NCBI GenBank assembly: GCA_027854065.1
Contig: JAQGEF010000004.1
Coordinates: 124,001 to 188,000 of the forward strand
DNA from: Polluticaenibacter yanchengensis
GTDB lineage: Bacteria; Bacteroidota; Bacteroidia; Chitinophagales; Chitinophagaceae
Reading direction: 5' to 3'
DNA: 64,000 bases
Shown: positions 35,198 through 43,727 of the stretch, in pieces
How the letters are laid out: every line of letters starts with the position of its first letter
Numbering within the stretch: the stretch's first letter is position 1
The notes under the pieces: model-generated
Databases searched by the model: none
Told to the model about the DNA's origin: nothing
What the model saw: only the letters and a program-made list of their open reading frames with translations
Translations under genes and position numbers: made by a program

Positions 35198-37045
35198 TTA
35201 GTACCCGCGTACATTTTTACCTTCCATATAGTTCATGAAAGCCTGGTTACAAACCTTGTTGCCGCCAGGTGTCGGGTAGTTACCTGTAAAATACCAGTCC
35301 CCGGTATTGGTCGGGCAGCACTCATGCAGGTCTTCTATTGTCTGGTAAATAACCTGTATGGGAATATTGACGCCTTCGGTGGTTATTAATTTAGCTATTT
35401 TACTGCTTAATTGCTGGGTGCTGATATTTTCATAAACGCCTTTAACCACGTTTTCGGTATGCAGTTCATTGGAGCGTTTTAATTCTTTACAACGTTTGTA
35501 CAGATCGGTGAGTACGTGGCGCTCGTTGCGTTCTTTAAGAATTTCTATGGCTGCCTGGAAGGCGATAAATTCGCCCATTTTGCTCATATCGATCCCGTAA
35601 CAGTCCGGGTAACGGATTTGCGGCGCGCTGCTTACGACGATGATCTTTTTGGGTTTCAGGCGGCCCAGCATGCGGATAATGCTTTCACGCAGGGTTGTAC
35701 CGCGTACAATTGAATCATCTATTACCACCAGGGTATCTTCATTGGGGCGCAGGGTACCGTAAGTAATATCGTACACGTGTTGTACCATATCCTGGCGGCT
35801 CACATCTTCTGTAATGAAAGTGCGCATTTTTACATCCTTGATTGCTATTTTTTCCTGGCGGATCTTCCTGTTCACTACTTCTGCCAGCATTTCTTCTGAA
35901 TAAGAACCGTTCCAGCTCTGGATGCGTTCTACTTTCCGCTTATTCAGGTAATCTTCCATGCCTTTGCAAAGTCCGTAAAACGATACTTCTGCGGTATTGG
36001 GAATATAGGCGAAAATGGTATTTTTCAGATCGTAGTCAATGGCTTCCAATACCGGTTTGCTCAGGTGTAACCCCAGCTGAATGCGTTCGCGATAGATTTT
36101 TTCATCGTTGCCACGGCTGAAATAGATGCGTTCGAAACTGCAGGCGCGGCGCTCTTTTGGCTCGAGTATCTGCTCTATGGTATGGTGGCCGTCCTTATCG
36201 ATGATCAATGCGCAACCAGGCATTAATTCCAATACTTCATTTTCACCTACATTAAAGGTGGTGCGTATGGCAGCACGTTCGCTGGCTGTAACAATATAAT
36301 CTTCGTGAATATAGTAGTAGCTCGGGCGTATCCCGTTGGCATCGCGCATTACAAAACTGTAACCATTGCCTACTAAACCGCCAATATTATAACCGCCGTC
36401 AAAATGGATTGCTGATTGTTTTAGGACCGCAGCGATATCGGGCGTATTAGGATTTTTTTCGTCTTCAATAACCAGGAAGTGATGAATCACGTTCAACATT
36501 GCTTTAAGGTCGCTGTTCTTTTCCAGTTCGGTCAGTTCAGCGTTTACCATCTGGTTCAGCTCATCTACGTTTATCAGGTTAAAATTACCTGCCAGTGCGA
36601 GGTTTCGGCTGGGAGTCAGATCGCGCTGTACGAAAGGGTGGCAAAATTCTACCAGGTTTTTACCTTGTGTGCCATAACGCAGGTGGCCCAGCATCAGTTC
36701 TCCAAGGTATGGAATATGGCCTTTGGCAAATCCCGGGTGTGACAGCAGGTCCGGCTGGTATTTTTCGAGTTCTTTTACATCGTTGCCAATGGAAGCGAAA
36801 ATATCGGCGATAGGCTGCTGTACATTACTGCGTATTCTGTGCATGTAGGGCGTGCCCGGGGCCATGTCTAACTTTACAACAGCTAACCCGGCGCCATCCT
36901 GCCCGCGATTGTGTTGTTTTTCCATTAACAGGTACATCTTATTCAAACCAAACATAACTGTACCATACTTTTCCTTTATGTAAGACAATGGCTTGCGTAA
37001 ACGGATCGTTGCTAACCCACATTCGTGCTTAATTTCGTCGCTCAT
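35198..37045 (-). CDS. purF: Amidophosphoribosyltransferase, long form
   Basis: Glutamine phosphoribosylpyrophosphate amidotransferase-like enzyme, the first step of purine synthesis. About 615 residues, some 100 longer than E. coli PurF. The N-terminal Ntn glutaminase has Cys9 (HECGLAT) after a short presequence, QHNRGQDGAGLA and HLRYGTQG. The C-terminal PRTase has the PRPP motif VVIDDSIVRGTT. The open frame reaches 37168, but a promoter box at 37073-37080 and the motif position favour the ATG at 37045. Bacteroidota often carry both a standard and a long paralogue (from memory), so whether this is the main PurF is uncertain. Confidence 0.88.
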   Translation of the reverse strand: MSDEIKHECGLATIRLRKPLSYIKEKYGTVMFGLNKMYLLMEKQHNRGQDGAGLAVVKLDMAPGTPYMHRIRSNVQQPIADIFASIGNDVKELEKYQPDLLSHPGFAKGHIPYLGELMLGHLRYGTQGKNLVEFCHPFVQRDLTPSRNLALAGNFNLINVDELNQMVNAELTELEKNSDLKAMLNVIHHFLVIEDEKNPNTPDIAAVLKQSAIHFDGGYNIGGLVGNGYSFVMRDANGIRPSYYYIHEDYIVTASERAAIRTTFNVGENEVLELMPGCALIIDKDGHHTIEQILEPKERRACSFERIYFSRGNDEKIYRERIQLGLHLSKPVLEAIDYDLKNTIFAYIPNTAEVSFYGLCKGMEDYLNKRKVERIQSWNGSYSEEMLAEVVNRKIRQEKIAIKDVKMRTFITEDVSRQDMVQHVYDITYGTLRPNEDTLVVIDDSIVRGTTLRESIIRMLGRLKPKKIIVVSSAPQIRYPDCYGIDMSKMGEFIAFQAAIEILKERNERHVLTDLYKRCKELKRSNELHTENVVKGVYENISTQQLSSKIAKLITTEGVNIPIQVIYQTIEDLHECCPTNTGDWYFTGNYPTPGGNKVCNQAFMNYMEGKNVRGY

Positions 37046-37072
37046 CGGATTAATAATGTATGAAAGAAGATG

Positions 37073-37080
37073 CAAAGGTA
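37073..37080 (-). promoter_or_regulatory. Promoter -7 box that fixes the purF start
   Basis: Minus-strand TACCTTTG, a perfect TAnnTTTG, 28 bases before the ATG at 37045 and inside the longer open frame. Confidence 0.55.
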
Positions 37081-37318
37081 GCCCGAAAAACGATAAAAAA
37101 CTATGCCGCTGCGCTTTGTAAGACGCCCATTTGACCGATTTGCAACGCCATTGAAAACTTTGCAACAAATGATTGAAACTGTAATAAATTTGTGAAATAA
37201 AGCAATGCTAATTAGCTGTTTTTACAATTGGCAGATCCGAAAAAAGCGTTAATTATTTTACGGCATTGATATGGCATTCTGGGTGAGACGGCTGTTTTTT
37301 TATTATGATCCGGGCTTT

Positions 37319-37352
37319 GGTGCTACTATTAAGCGGCCGTTGCGTCGCACTC
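37319..37352 (+). repeat. Short repeat family C, copy C1
   Basis: GTGCTACTATTAAGC followed by GGCCGTTGCGTCGCACTC. The same word pattern recurs at 59878-59907 and, inverted, at 63113-63138. It lies in the otherwise empty gap between the purF promoter and the lpxB end. Confidence 0.55.
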
Positions 37353-37471
37353 TTGTACTTTGATCATTCTGTGCAGCGCAAATCATGGAGATCTTGTATA
37401 AACGGAAGAGCCGGAATGCCAAAAGGATATCTTTTGTGATATCCTTCTTAAGCTGTTTATCTTTATCAATC

Positions 37472-38587
37472 CTATTGCTGATCCATAAATTTCAGGATGG
37501 CATTTGCGGCCGTTTCGGAAGCGTTGCCATCTACTGTAAGTATATTTTTCAATTCCTTATACCCGGCTTTTATCTTTTGTTGATATTGCTGATCATAAAG
37601 CAACAGTTTTAATTCTTTTACGATATTTTCTGCGGTCATATCAAACTGGATCAATTCTTTTACCAACGGCCTGTCCATAATGAGATTGACGAGGGAGATA
37701 TACTTGATGGTGATAATTCTTTTGGCAATAGCGTAACTTACCGAATTGCCTTTGTAGCATACCACTTCGGGTACTTCAAACAGGGCTGTTTCTAAAGTGG
37801 CCGTTCCGCTGGTTACAATTGCAGCATCTGCTTCTGACAACAACTGGTAGGTTTGATTGCTCACCCATTTTACATTGGTGTACGGTGCGAGCATCCCGTT
37901 ATAAAAACTTTCGTCTAAACCCGGGGCTTTTGCAACTACAAAATCACAATCTGTAAATTGTTTTGTGGCTTCGAGCATTACCGGCAGTTTGACATTTATT
38001 TCCTGCTTCCTGCTACCCGGCAATATGGCTACTAATGGCCTGTTCTTTTTAATGACTGACGTTGTATTATTGGCTTTAAAATCTTCAATAACGGGCAAAA
38101 GCGGGTGTCCTACGTAGTTTACTTCCCATTGCCATTTATTTTTATAATACGGTTTTTCAAACGGCAGGATCACGAGCATTAAACCGATGCACTGCCGCAT
38201 CATTTTGACACGGTTTTCTTTCCATGCCCATACCTGAGGGGAGATATAGTAGATGACTTTTAAACCTTTGCTTTTGGCCCATTTGGCAATGCGCAGGTTA
38301 AAGCCGGGGTAATCTATCAGTATCAACACATCCGGTTGGTAGCTTTCTATATCTTCTTTGCAAAAGGCAATGTTTTTAAAAATGGTCCGCAGGTTGGCCA
38401 GTACTTCTACAAAGCCCATAAAAGCAAGGTCTTTATAATGCTTTACCAGTGTGGCACCGGCGGACTCCATTAAATGGCCTCCCCAACACCTGACTTCTGC
38501 TGCAGGGTCTTTGGCAAATAGCTGTTTTAGCAGATTGCTGCCGTGCAGATCGCCAGATGCTTCTCCTGCTATTACATAATATTTCAT
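37472..38587 (-). CDS. lpxB: Lipid-A-disaccharide synthase
   Basis: Peripheral inner-membrane GT19 glycosyltransferase joining UDP-diacylglucosamine and lipid X to make the lipid A disaccharide. 371 residues, normal length. Starts YYVIAGEASGDLHGS, then VLIDYPGFNLR, YYISPQVWAW, YVGHPL, LLPGSRKQEI and SGTATLETAL, all LpxB signatures. It is last in the surE - membrane protein - lpxB run; the gap to the 101-aa gene is 5 bases, so these are co-transcribed. Confidence 0.96.
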   Translation of the reverse strand: MKYYVIAGEASGDLHGSNLLKQLFAKDPAAEVRCWGGHLMESAGATLVKHYKDLAFMGFVEVLANLRTIFKNIAFCKEDIESYQPDVLILIDYPGFNLRIAKWAKSKGLKVIYYISPQVWAWKENRVKMMRQCIGLMLVILPFEKPYYKNKWQWEVNYVGHPLLPVIEDFKANNTTSVIKKNRPLVAILPGSRKQEINVKLPVMLEATKQFTDCDFVVAKAPGLDESFYNGMLAPYTNVKWVSNQTYQLLSEADAAIVTSGTATLETALFEVPEVVCYKGNSVSYAIAKRIITIKYISLVNLIMDRPLVKELIQFDMTAENIVKELKLLLYDQQYQQKIKAGYKELKNILTVDGNASETAANAILKFMDQQ

Positions 38588-38592
38588 CCAGG

Positions 38593-38898
38593 TTAAAAAA
38601 AGTATTTATAAATAATACTGGTACCGGCATATAAGAATGTCGATATGAATATCCCGATGGCTGTTTTATCTCTATTGGAATTGATATATAGTGTGAAGAC
38701 TATGATATTAAGTACCAGGCAGATGATGGTAACACCGGTTAAGAATGGTTTGTTATTGATCAGCAACCGGAAAAAGTCACCGATTGAAAACAAACGGAAT
38801 TTGATGAAGTAATAAATGAATAAGCTTAGTATTGGCACTAAGAAACCCACTACAACTCCAAATGAGATTTTGTTGGTTTTTATAATGTTTCCTGCCAC
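38593..38898 (-). CDS. Small membrane protein between surE and lpxB
   Basis: 101 residues with three hydrophobic stretches (about 13-31, 50-70 and 79-97) separated by basic loops; ends YKYFF. It overlaps the surE 3' end by 19 bases and stops 5 bases before lpxB, so it belongs to the operon. No family is recognised. The position next to lpxB suggests an envelope role, by inference only. Confidence 0.8.
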   Translation of the reverse strand: MAGNIIKTNKISFGVVVGFLVPILSLFIYYFIKFRLFSIGDFFRLLINNKPFLTGVTIICLVLNIIVFTLYINSNRDKTAIGIFISTFLYAGTSIIYKYFF

Positions 38899-39671
38899 TG
38901 TTCGTCCAGTTGATTTTTAAGTTTATAATTGGTGAAATCAATGCTTACCGGTACAACGCTTACGTAGTTGTTTTCTAAAGCCCATACATCGGTATCTGTT
39001 TTTTCATCCATATTAATGAATTCGCCTGTAAGCCAGTAGTAGCTGCTGCCTCTCGGGTCTTTGCGTTCATCAAAGTTTTCGTCATATTTGGCATATGCCT
39101 GCCTGCATACTTTCATTCCTGCAAGCATTTCATGTGGTATTGCCGGTATATTTACATTCAGCAGGAAGTGTTTTTCCGTTTCCATGCCTAAAACCAGTTG
39201 TACAATTTTGCGGGCGACTTTCTGCGCTGCGCTAAAGTCCGCATCAATGCCGTGGTCCAGTAAACTGAACCCTACGGAAGGAATTCCTTCAATAGCTGCT
39301 TCCATGGCCGCACTCATTGTGCCGCTGTATATAACGTTTATAGAATGGTTGGGCCCATGATTGATGCCACTGATGCAGATATCCGGTTTGCGGTGCAATA
39401 ATTTATCTACGGCCAGCTTTACACAATCTACCGGGGTACCTGTTGTTTGCCAGGCTTCTACATCATCACCAAAATTATGTACGCGTTGCATTCTTAATGG
39501 TTGCCCTATGGTAATGGCGTGCCCCATGCCACTTTGAGGCTTATCGGGCGATACTACTAAAACAGTTCCTAAATCTTTAATGCTTTCTACCAAATTTCTA
39601 ATACCCGGTGCGGTAACACCATCATCATTTGTAACCAGTATTATAGGTTTATCCGCCTTTGCTATACTCAT
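38880..39671 (-). CDS. surE: 5'/3'-nucleotidase SurE
   Basis: Metal-dependent phosphatase on nucleoside monophosphates. 263 residues. N-terminal LVTNDDGVTAPGI with the Asp-Asp metal ligands, GTPVDCVKLA, SGINHGPNHS and VIYSGTMSAAMEA are all SurE signatures, and the length fits the family (about 250). It is first gene of the surE-101 aa-lpxB operon, divergent from the XRE/S24 regulator with a 169-base intergenic region. Confidence 0.95.
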   Translation of the reverse strand: MSIAKADKPIILVTNDDGVTAPGIRNLVESIKDLGTVLVVSPDKPQSGMGHAITIGQPLRMQRVHNFGDDVEAWQTTGTPVDCVKLAVDKLLHRKPDICISGINHGPNHSINVIYSGTMSAAMEAAIEGIPSVGFSLLDHGIDADFSAAQKVARKIVQLVLGMETEKHFLLNVNIPAIPHEMLAGMKVCRQAYAKYDENFDERKDPRGSSYYWLTGEFINMDEKTDTDVWALENNYVSVVPVSIDFTNYKLKNQLDEQWQETL

Positions 39672-39840
39672 ATTAAATTACCTGCTGTTATTTATGCAAA
39701 AAAATTTGCCATAAAAGTAATTGTATAAACGCATTTATTTATTAATTATTTCGATGTGCAGCCGTTATAAAACAAAAAAAATTAGCAAAAACTAAAAAAT
39801 CCCAAAAAAATTAGTATTTTGCATTCAAATTTTAGTATCT

Positions 39841-40593
39841 ATGAATTTAGCTGGTAAAAATTTGAAGTATCTGCGCAAGCAAAAAGGATGGACACAGGAT
39901 GAATTTGCCCAAAAACTGGGTATTAAACGCAGCCTTGTGGGCGCTTATGAAGAAGACCGTGCGGACCCGCGCCTGGATGTTGTACAAACGGTGAGCGATA
40001 TATTCGGCTTGTCTTTAGAAGATATTATGTTGACAGATTTAAGCAGCGCTAACGAATCTTATTTATCCCGCCGCCGTCGTTTAAAAATGGGTGATGAGCA
40101 GCAACAGTCGGTGATCCACTTTGTACCTGTGAAAGCGGCTGCCGGTTACCTGGCAGGTTATAACGATCCGGAATTTGTAGATGAACTGAACACATTTACA
40201 TTGCCAATGCTGAAGCATGGTAACTACAGGGCTTTTGAGATTATTGGGGACAGTATGTTGCCTACGCCCAGCGGTAGTGTGATTGTGGGTGAGAAAGTTG
40301 AAAAACTATCCGATGTAAAATATACGGATACCTATATTATTATTTCGATGCGGGACGGCATTGTGTATAAACGCATAAAGCCTGAAAATACGAATGCGGT
40401 GTACTCCCTGGTAAGCGATAACCCGCAATATCCTGCTTATACTGTTCCTGCGGGTGAAATTGCCGAGATCTGGAAGGCACAGATGATTATCAGTAAACCG
40501 ACGACTTCTCCTGTCTGGAACGTGGATCAACTGAGCTCGGTTGTTGAGAACTTGCAACAGCAGGTAAACAGCCTTAAAAAGCATATGTCATAG
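39841..40593 (+). CDS. XRE-family regulator with S24 (LexA-like) peptidase domain
   Basis: 250 residues. N-terminal helix-turn-helix at about 5-60 (LRKQKGWTQDEFAQKLGIKR). A LexA/CI-type C-terminal domain carries a putative cleavage-type AAAGYLAGY near 98-106, the nucleophile Ser in IGDSMLP near 138 and the general base Lys in VYKRI near 178, so the Ser-Lys dyad is intact. A C-terminal coiled coil (VVENLQQQVNSLKKH) could support dimer formation. It may respond to DNA damage or other stress by self-cleavage, as in LexA. It stands alone between surE and a terminator at 40610-40658; no prophage surrounds it. Confidence 0.9.
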   Translation: MNLAGKNLKYLRKQKGWTQDEFAQKLGIKRSLVGAYEEDRADPRLDVVQTVSDIFGLSLEDIMLTDLSSANESYLSRRRRLKMGDEQQQSVIHFVPVKAAAGYLAGYNDPEFVDELNTFTLPMLKHGNYRAFEIIGDSMLPTPSGSVIVGEKVEKLSDVKYTDTYIIISMRDGIVYKRIKPENTNAVYSLVSDNPQYPAYTVPAGEIAEIWKAQMIISKPTTSPVWNVDQLSSVVENLQQQVNSLKKHMS

Positions 40594-40609
40594 ACTGGAC
40601 TTTTATAAT

Positions 40610-40658
40610 AAATAAAGCGGGCTGCACGGGGTAACAACTGGTGTGGCCCGCTTTATTT
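40610..40658 (+). terminator. Intrinsic terminator after the XRE/S24 gene
   Basis: AAATAAAGCGGGC / GCCCGCTTTATTT, a 13-bp perfect stem with a 23-base loop. It is symmetric in A/T ends, so it may also stop the opposing M48 gene (71 bases away). Confidence 0.85.
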
Positions 40659-40728
40659 ATATAATTTATATACTACCATGGCAAAAATTTATAATGATCT
40701 CAAATGCCGGCTTGGATTCCTATAATCA

Positions 40729-42813
40729 TTACCCGGTTGCTTTTGCGACATCACAGTACTTATTTTCTATTTCAACCTGGTAATCCAGCAATTGTTTTTT
40801 ATACCCCAGATAACCATTATACATTGCTGACTCATAGGCTCCAATTGCTGTAAATAATACTTTTAGCTTTTCTTCATCATAAGCATTATCATAAAAGTAA
40901 GCGGTGCTATCTTTTACAATGTATTTGTTTAAAAATTCAATATCCTCACTATTCGCACTTCTTTTTAATGTATCATCATCCAATACCTCGTTTACCTGGC
41001 GCTTAAATTTATTTTCAATAAGCTCAAACTGATTGAAATTTTCTATAATATTTTCAAGCGGGGTATTTTGATTGATAAAGTTTAATGCCTCTGACATTTC
41101 ATTTAATATACTTACCTTATCGGAAAAGAACTTATCAAAATTTAAAAGGGATAAATACAATGTTTCCAAACGAGGCTCTAATGCCATTGTTGTCTCCAGT
41201 TTCAGAAAATAAGCATAGATAAGCTCGTCATTCTCTTTAATTATTTCATATAACCTTGTTTGCTCCTGTAATAAGATGGGCATCAGGCTAGCGATATCTT
41301 CCCTGGTATATTTCACGCCATTATAATCAAAGGATTTAATGTCATAGTTTCCACTCTCTATGTTTTTAATGGCTGTAATATCATTAGTAAGTGAGTGATA
41401 TGTGTAAACAACATCTACCATCTCATCGGAATAAAGTGTTTTAAAGCAAACATTACCGGGGATAAACTTATCTTTTAAATGGCTAATCTCAAGGTTCTCA
41501 ATATTTTTATTGCTATAATAGCTATTGTAGACCCGTGGAAATGATCGTTTCTGATAATCCTCTAAATATAATTTTTCAAATGTATTGATATCTAATGTGG
41601 TTGTAGCATTGTTATATTGAATCTTTGAAAACAGATCATCGCTCAATTCTTTCTGAATTGCACCAAAGTTGTTTAATAAAGTAACAGCAGGCTGAATGTT
41701 TACTTCTTTGCCTTGAATGGATAGTTTATCTAATGCAGCCACTCTATCTTCTGTTGAGGGATGTGAAGACCATTGGTCGGTAAGGACTAATTTTGACTTA
41801 TTAAACCTGCTAAATTCGTCCATTGTCACAACGGGTGTGCCTTCTATGTATAATAGATCATTAATTTCAGCGTAATGTTTTATAACTAATTTTTGCTCCT
41901 GGAACACATTATTGGATATGAGATTTTTATTGATGCGGGAACTGTAAAACTCAAGTACTGCATTGTATGCATTACTGATCAGTTCTATTTTCAGGAGTGC
42001 TGACTTCATTGGCGACTCTCCTCCAATGTTTGCGGCAACTTCATCGGCATGAAACTCCATTTCCCTGGAAAGTGCTAAATAGCTTTTATTTACATCATCA
42101 TATTCTTTCTTTAGTAACCATTGTATGCCGGAAATGATCTTAATAGCAATACTGACAAAAAAAGAAAAGTAACCGCTAATGCTACCCCAGCCGCTTATTA
42201 ATTTGGAATAACTTTCATTATCGTAAAGCAGGTTATAAATTACCCTGTTCACATTGTAGACATAGCTGCCAATTCTCATGCTTCGTTGAGAAAAATGTCC
42301 GAATTCATGCCCAAGGATACTTTCCAGTTCAGATACAGAAATGCCATTGATCAATCCCATTCCAATGGTCAAATTTTTCCGAACGGGAAAGAACATACTC
42401 CAAAAGTTAGAATCATAGAAAACAGAGGCGTTTACCTCGTGTGTTAAATAAACTTTTTTTGGTGGTTGCGTTGCCGTCTGAGCAACAATTTTATCGATCA
42501 AATTGAATAACCGGGGTTCTTCTTCCCTGGTTATTCTACGCATATTACTCTTATCTGTTTTATTAGCGGAAAAGAGAAACTTAATAAGAAAGATAAATAC
42601 AAAAATACCTGCACCAATTATACCCAGCCCAATGATAACAGTAAATAAGTTTGGTACGGCCGTAATAAGAGAGATACCACCGAAGACACAGAGTGCAATT
42701 AATACAATACTGAGGAATAGCAGCATCGCATAAACTGCCATAAAAACAAGAATAGCAGAAATAGCCTTTTTAGCTTGCTTTTTAAAAGAATCAGAGACTT
42801 TTACCTGGTCCAT
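40729..42813 (-). CDS. M48-family membrane metalloprotease
   Basis: 694 residues. Two N-terminal membrane helices (about 15-45 and 50-72), a cytosolic or periplasmic zinc protease domain with HEFGH near residue 168 (GHEFGHFSQRSM), a third hydrophobic stretch near 210-230, and the downstream glutamate ligand in REMEFHADEVA near 250. The last 400 residues are a long, mostly helical, charged extension without known motif, much larger than the HtpX core (about 290). The gene is visibly more AT-rich than its neighbours. The role is probably membrane-protein quality control. No partner gene is adjacent. Confidence 0.88.
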   Translation of the reverse strand: MDQVKVSDSFKKQAKKAISAILVFMAVYAMLLFLSIVLIALCVFGGISLITAVPNLFTVIIGLGIIGAGIFVFIFLIKFLFSANKTDKSNMRRITREEEPRLFNLIDKIVAQTATQPPKKVYLTHEVNASVFYDSNFWSMFFPVRKNLTIGMGLINGISVSELESILGHEFGHFSQRSMRIGSYVYNVNRVIYNLLYDNESYSKLISGWGSISGYFSFFVSIAIKIISGIQWLLKKEYDDVNKSYLALSREMEFHADEVAANIGGESPMKSALLKIELISNAYNAVLEFYSSRINKNLISNNVFQEQKLVIKHYAEINDLLYIEGTPVVTMDEFSRFNKSKLVLTDQWSSHPSTEDRVAALDKLSIQGKEVNIQPAVTLLNNFGAIQKELSDDLFSKIQYNNATTTLDINTFEKLYLEDYQKRSFPRVYNSYYSNKNIENLEISHLKDKFIPGNVCFKTLYSDEMVDVVYTYHSLTNDITAIKNIESGNYDIKSFDYNGVKYTREDIASLMPILLQEQTRLYEIIKENDELIYAYFLKLETTMALEPRLETLYLSLLNFDKFFSDKVSILNEMSEALNFINQNTPLENIIENFNQFELIENKFKRQVNEVLDDDTLKRSANSEDIEFLNKYIVKDSTAYFYDNAYDEEKLKVLFTAIGAYESAMYNGYLGYKKQLLDYQVEIENKYCDVAKATG

Positions 42814-43511
42814 AACATTGATTTTTGCAGCAAGATTGAGTATTGTTTATCAGTTCTTTTGATTTTGTATATTATTGATTGCAATGTTAATGCTTAATTG
42901 AATGATAACAAACAACTTCAATAAACAAATAAATTGATTCATTATATAGATTGTCTATTTCCCGCTGATTCCGCAGAATAATACTATCGCTGATTTACGC
43001 TGATTTTTTGAACGGTATCTTTGATTACCGGCATTAAATGAACCTGAGTTTTGGATATTTCAGGTTGAGACCTAAAAACCGGGTTAACCTATCCTTAAAT
43101 GGCTTATTTTAATGTTGGTGATATCATGTTTAATGTACAACAAACCTGATATAGGGCTTTATGTGGGCTTTATTCCGAAACCTGGTTTTAAAGTTTTCCT
43201 GAAAAAGGATTCAGCTGCTGCTCCAGTTTGCTATTGTTATTATGGATGCAGGAACCATTCACTGTATTTTATGCTTTACAGGGGTATGGGTGCCTGGTAA
43301 AAGTGCCATTTCCTATATTTCGTAAGAGATTTTTATCCGCATATATTGATCGTTATTATTTAAGATCCAAAATTCACGTTAATAAACATTCAGGTAAAAA
43401 ATAGCCGGTGCTTATTCCCTGATTATCGCTGGCAATAACTACTCTGTAGAAGAAGTATCGTATAAATATTTAAGTGTAAAAGCAATGTAAAATAGCATTA
43501 CAATAGTTGAA
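42814..43511. other. Gene-free stretch with short direct repeats
   Basis: About 700 bases between the M48 gene start and repeat A5. CGCTGATT occurs three times (42963-42970, 42988-42995, 42998-43005), the last running into a T tract, a pattern reminiscent of scattered intergenic repeats. A 62-codon frame at 43112-43300 lacks promoter, leader and recognisable content. Otherwise nothing is seen. Confidence 0.4.
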
Positions 43512-43675
43512 GGGCTGCGGTGGGTGGGGGTGGCGACGCAGGCGCCAGTGTATTTTTGCAGGATGAACGGGGGAATGATATGATTTTAAACCGGCCCTGC
43601 AAAATACACCGAGCGTAGCGGAGCCCTTAACACGCCGGACTGAGGTTCATGAATGATCTGTAGCTGAGAGCCCCC
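43512..43675 (+). repeat. Family A structured repeat, copy A5 (long form)
   Basis: GGGCTGCGG start, CTGAGAGCCCC end. Extra hairpin TGTATTTTTGCAGG (43549-43562) with CCTGCAAAATACA (43596-43608), one bulged T, placed exactly as in A4 between GCCAG and ACCGAGCG. Followed by GTAGCGGAGCCC and ACACGCCGGACTGAG. A terminator follows 6 bases on. Confidence 0.8.
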
Positions 43676-43680
43676 AATAA

Positions 43681-43709
43681 AAAAGGAGATAGCGAAACTA
43701 CCTCCTTTT
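43681..43709. terminator. Terminator of the outer-membrane barrel gene
   Basis: AAAAGGAGaTAG / CTAcCTCCTTTT, a stem with one mismatch and a short loop, 19 bases from the stop of the minus-strand gene at 43728; the A run supplies its U tract. Confidence 0.75.
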
Positions 43710-43727
43710 AAATATTGCATCACCTGG

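Noticed and set aside
37385..37612. 75-codon plus-strand frame
   Set aside because: Mostly antisense to the 3' end of lpxB and starts in the family C region without a promoter.
39841..40593. Phage repressor marking a prophage
   Set aside because: The XRE/S24 protein is CI/LexA-like, but neighbours are housekeeping genes and no phage gene is nearby.
42963..43005. CRISPR-like array from three CGCTGATT repeats
   Set aside because: Units are only 8 bases with unequal, very short spacing; there is no palindromic repeat or cas gene.
43112..43300. 62-codon frame between the M48 gene and repeat A5
   Set aside because: No promoter box, signal sequence, recognisable motif or terminator; it lies in repeat-containing intergenic DNA and its length is expected by chance.
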